The notes under the pieces: generated by a model
Database searches by the model: none
What the model was told of the DNA's origin: nothing
Seen by the model: only the letters and a program-made list of their open reading frames with translations
Position numbers and translations under genes: made by a program
In this document: piece after piece, positions 5,852 to 6,251 of the stretch
How positions within the stretch are numbered: position 1 is the first letter of the stretch
Layout: every line of letters starts with the position of its first letter
Assembly (NCBI GenBank): GCA_025455285.1
Contig: JALOMU010000413.1
Span: 1 to 6,251, forward strand
DNA from: Flavihumibacter sp.
GTDB lineage: Bacteria; Bacteroidota; Bacteroidia; Chitinophagales; Chitinophagaceae
DNA: 6,251 nt
Direction: 5' to 3'

Positions 5852-6251
5852 TAAGGCCTTTATTCTGTTCCCTGGCCAACTGCCGGTAACTGGAAAATGT
5901 CTGCCCTGCATTGTTCTTGAAGTATTTACTGAAATGGGCTTCATCATCAAACCCTAAAGTCCGGGCAATTTCCTTGGCACTTAAATTTTCTACCACTGCC
6001 AGCCGTTTGGCTTCCAGAATAATTCTTTTTTTGATGTGCTCACTTACCGGAAACCCCGTTGTTTTTTTAATGGTTTCATTTAAATGGTTAGGCGTTACTA
6101 CTAATTTACTGGCATAATCGCTCACCTTAGCATGTGTTCGATAATCTGTTTCGAGCAGGTTCAGAAATCTTCGGGTCAGCCAGGCAGGACGGGAAGCAAT
6201 TGAGCTCGAAGCTTCTGAATGCCCCCAGAAACGGGAGCACTGAATCAGGAA
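5829..6251 (-). CDS. AraC-family transcriptional regulator, N-terminus outside the window
   Basis: The minus-strand frame stays open from the right edge (6251) to the TGA at 5831-5829, giving 140 C-terminal residues; the start and the sensory N-terminal domain lie beyond the window. The AraC DNA-binding domain is complete. Helix-turn-helix one is KVSDYASKLVVTPNHLNETIKKTTG (visible residues 42-66), followed by the connecting helix SEHIKKRIILEAKRL (70-84). Helix-turn-helix two is SAKEIARTLGFDDEAHFSKYFKNNAGQTFSSYR (91-123), with the family's LGFxDxxxFSKYFK signature. A GTG at 6125-6123 is not the true start, because matching AraC-type sequence (LTRRFLNLLETDYRTHAK) continues upstream of it. The gene converges on the LytTR regulator gene and overlaps its last 23 bases. 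What it regulates and senses cannot be told from this fragment. Confidence 0.93.
   Translation of the reverse strand, partial: FLIQCSRFWGHSEASSSIASRPAWLTRRFLNLLETDYRTHAKVSDYASKLVVTPNHLNETIKKTTGFPVSEHIKKRIILEAKRLAVVENLSAKEIARTLGFDDEAHFSKYFKNNAGQTFSSYRQLAREQNKGLTTSPSNP

Noticed and set aside
5853..5860. Palindrome AAGGCCTT just after the response-regulator stop as a terminator
   Set aside because: There is no loop, the stem is only 4 bp and no T-run follows; it also lies inside the AraC coding sequence.

Overview
The window looks like chromosomal DNA from a member of the Bacteroidota, most plausibly a Chitinophagaceae-like relative. This rests on moderately AT-rich coding sequence, mostly weak or absent Shine-Dalgarno sequences, two lipoproteins (one with a carboxypeptidase-regulatory-like fold), a LytS-type histidine kinase paired with a LytTR response regulator, a TTTG/TAnnTTTG-like promoter, and an AraC regulator of a kind common in that phylum. 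The genus cannot be fixed from the sequence. I see no rRNA, tRNA, insertion sequence, CRISPR array or origin, and no gene-free stretch longer than 300 bases.

Left half (1-3028), all on the minus strand. In transcription order: a membrane-anchored cupin (3028-2351), a seven-helix membrane protein (2332-1601), a small two-helix protein resembling DUF3592 (1593-1171), an unrecognised 116-residue protein with a GTG start (1138-788), and a GH130-family glycosidase/phosphorylase lipoprotein that runs off the left edge (714-1). Gaps are 18, 7, 32 and 73 bases, so the first four look like one operon. The GH130 gene may be its last member or a separate unit, because a hairpin-capable inverted repeat lies in the 73-base gap.

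Centre (3029-3223). A 195-base divergent intergenic region carries a 9-bp inverted repeat and a good candidate Bacteroidota promoter firing rightward.

Right half, plus strand: a lipoprotein with a carboxypeptidase-regulatory-like domain (3224-3943), then a LytS-type sensor kinase (4051-5079) and its LytTR response regulator (5087-5851), separated by 7 bases. A pair of near-identical 9-bp direct repeats exactly 21 bp apart lies just upstream of the kinase gene. This is the geometry known for LytTR regulators, so it is a candidate autoregulatory operator. A degenerate version at the same 21-bp spacing lies upstream of the lipoprotein promoter, so the lipoprotein may belong to the same regulon. 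At the right edge an AraC-family regulator on the minus strand (N-terminus outside the window) converges on the response-regulator gene, and the two 3' ends overlap by 23 bases.

Overall this is a normal-looking regulatory and envelope region. The parts most worth following up are the candidate LytTR operator(s), the cupin/seven-helix/DUF3592 membrane cassette, and the doubtful N-terminus of the 788-1138 gene.
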